5,298 bases of DNA from Candidatus Dormiibacter sp. (GTDB lineage: Bacteria > Chloroflexota > Dormibacteria > UBA8260): the NCBI GenBank assembly GCA_025450495.1, contig JANWHI010000130.1, positions 1 through 5,298 on the forward strand, in the 5' to 3' direction. Made by a program: the position numbers and the translations under genes. Positions 4,239 to 5,298 of the stretch are shown in pieces. Under the pieces are notes generated by a model that was given only the letters and a program-made list of their open reading frames with translations, was not told where the DNA came from and searched no databases. Position 1 is the first letter of the stretch, and each line of letters begins with the position of its first letter.

Positions 4239-5298
4239 TACCCCTCCGCCTCCTCGCGCAGGCTGGCCAGGTCGATGACGAAGCGATAGCGCACGTCGCT
4301 CCGCAGCGTCCGCTCGTACGCCTCGTTGACGTCCTGGATGCGGATCACCTCGACGTCGGACACGACGCCGCGTTCGGCGCACAGGTCCAGCATCTCCTGG
4401 GTCTCTCGGATGCCTCCGATCACCGAGCCGGCCAGCCGGCGGCGGCCCTCGATGAGCGCGTTGGCGTCGAGATTTGACGGTGGCGGCAGGCCGACAAGCA
4501 CCATGGTGCCGTCCCGGCGGAGCAGCCGCAGGTAGGCGTTGTAGTCGTGCTCGGCCGACACCGTGTCGAGGATGAAATCGAAATGCTTGGCGTGCGCCGC
4601 CAGGGCATCGGCGTCCGACGTCGCCACGAAGTCGTCGGCGCCGAGCCGCGCAGCGTCCTCCTGCTTTCCCGGCGAATGGCTCAGCACGGTGACGTGCGCG
4701 CCCAGCGCATGGAGGAACTTCACACCCATGTGGCCGAGGCCACCGAGGCCGACCACCGCCGTCTGCGCGCCTGCCGGCGTCGGCAGGAAGTGACGGATCG
4801 GCGAGTACGTGGTGATGCCCGCACACAGCAGCGGCGCGGCGCCGTCCAGCGGCATCCCGTCCGGGATCCGCAGCGCGTACGCCTCGTCGACGACGATTCG
4901 CTCCGAGTAGCCGCCGTACGTCGGCGTGCTCCCGTCGCGTTCGAAGCCGTTGTAGGTGACGGTCATGCCGCAGCGCTCGCAGTACTGCTGTTCGCCGCTC
5001 AGGCAGGAGGCGCATTCTCGGCACGAGTCGACGAACACGCCGACGCCGACCGTGTCGCCCACCTTCCACGCGGTGACGGCCTCGCCGGCGCGCGACACCG
5101 TGCCGACGATCTCGTGGCCGGGCACCATCGGGAAGATCGAGCCACCCCACTCGTCACGCGCCTGGTGGATGTCGCTGTGGCAGACACCGCAGTAGCGGAT
5201 GTCGATGACCACGTCGTGGGGCCTCGGCTCCCGGCGATCGAACTCGAAGGGACCCACCGGGGATGTGGCGTCGGCGGCGGCGTAACCGCGGGTGCGGA
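4238..5298 (-). CDS. Zinc-dependent NADP-type alcohol dehydrogenase (CAD family), 5' end cut by window edge
   Basis: A medium-chain alcohol dehydrogenase that interconverts aldehydes and primary alcohols, resembling the YahK and mycobacterial AdhC type. Counting from the GTG at 5257, it has catalytic zinc ligands C26 (GVCHSDIH), H48 (PGHE) and C145 (LLCAG); a structural-zinc lobe C79-x2-C82-x2-C85-x7-C93; and a Rossmann motif GLGGLGHMG (170-178). Ser/His residues in LSHSPGK after the second strand are usual for NADP(H) rather than NAD(H). The frame stays open upstream of that GTG to the window edge and encodes TRGYAAADATSP, the usual family N-terminus (G-Y-A-A-x-x-A-T-S-P). The GTG is therefore internal, and the true start lies just beyond 5298. 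All key residues are present, so the enzyme looks intact; the physiological substrate is unknown. It converges on the small membrane protein gene across a hairpin. Confidence 0.95.
   Translation of the reverse strand, partial: RTRGYAAADATSPVGPFEFDRREPRPHDVVIDIRYCGVCHSDIHQARDEWGGSIFPMVPGHEIVGTVSRAGEAVTAWKVGDTVGVGVFVDSCRECASCLSGEQQYCERCGMTVTYNGFERDGSTPTYGGYSERIVVDEAYALRIPDGMPLDGAAPLLCAGITTYSPIRHFLPTPAGAQTAVVGLGGLGHMGVKFLHALGAHVTVLSHSPGKQEDAARLGADDFVATSDADALAAHAKHFDFILDTVSAEHDYNAYLRLLRRDGTMVLVGLPPPSNLDANALIEGRRRLAGSVIGGIRETQEMLDLCAERGVVSDVEVIRIQDVNEAYERTLRSDVRYRFVIDLASLREEAEG

Noticed and set aside
4221..5150. 309-codon minus-strand frame overlapping the alcohol dehydrogenase
   Set aside because: The product is extremely Arg/Gly/Ala-rich and lacks any fold signature, while the overlapping frame has all zinc ligands and the Rossmann motif.

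Overview
This 5.3 kb window is GC-rich DNA with strongly G/C third codon positions, GTG/TTG start candidates and TAnnnT-type promoter hexamers. Gene content (an AlkZ-like winged-helix protein, an Imm5-like protein, an NADP-type zinc alcohol dehydrogenase) points to a chromosomal segment of an actinobacterium. I cannot narrow it further from sequence alone. I see no transposase, integrase, phage gene, CRISPR array, tRNA or rRNA.

Layout. Left half, all plus strand: (1) 66-1076, a membrane-anchored or exported protein with six kelch-like repeats; (2) 1092-1640, an all-helical protein of the Imm5-like putative immunity family, 15 nt downstream and probably co-transcribed; (3) 1719-2174, a small excisionase/MerR-type helix-turn-helix protein with an AT-hook-like tail and an uncertain N-terminus; (4) 2198-3301, a winged-helix protein of the HTH_42 (AlkZ/YcaQ) DNA glycosylase superfamily. 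Right half: (5) 3506-3907 minus, a YjbQ/UPF0047 protein, divergent from (6) 4014-4202 plus, a 62-residue two-helix membrane protein; (7) 4238 to beyond 5298 minus, a zinc alcohol dehydrogenase cut by the window edge.

The genes do not form one obvious pathway. Genes 1 and 2 look like one transcription unit. Genes 3 and 4 are close, and both are predicted to bind DNA. Genes 5 and 6 share a 106-nt divergent control region with a phased direct repeat. Genes 4/5 and 6/7 converge, with hairpins between them. Genes 1 and 4 have no clear Shine-Dalgarno sequence; each instead has a TAnnnT hexamer exactly 8 nt before its ATG, which fits leaderless transcripts. Genes 5 and 6 have good ribosome binding sites.

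No complete new defence or mobile system can be demonstrated here. The best leads are the orphan immunity-like gene behind the surface propeller, the putative DNA glycosylase beside a small HTH/AT-hook protein, and the phased repeat between genes 5 and 6.
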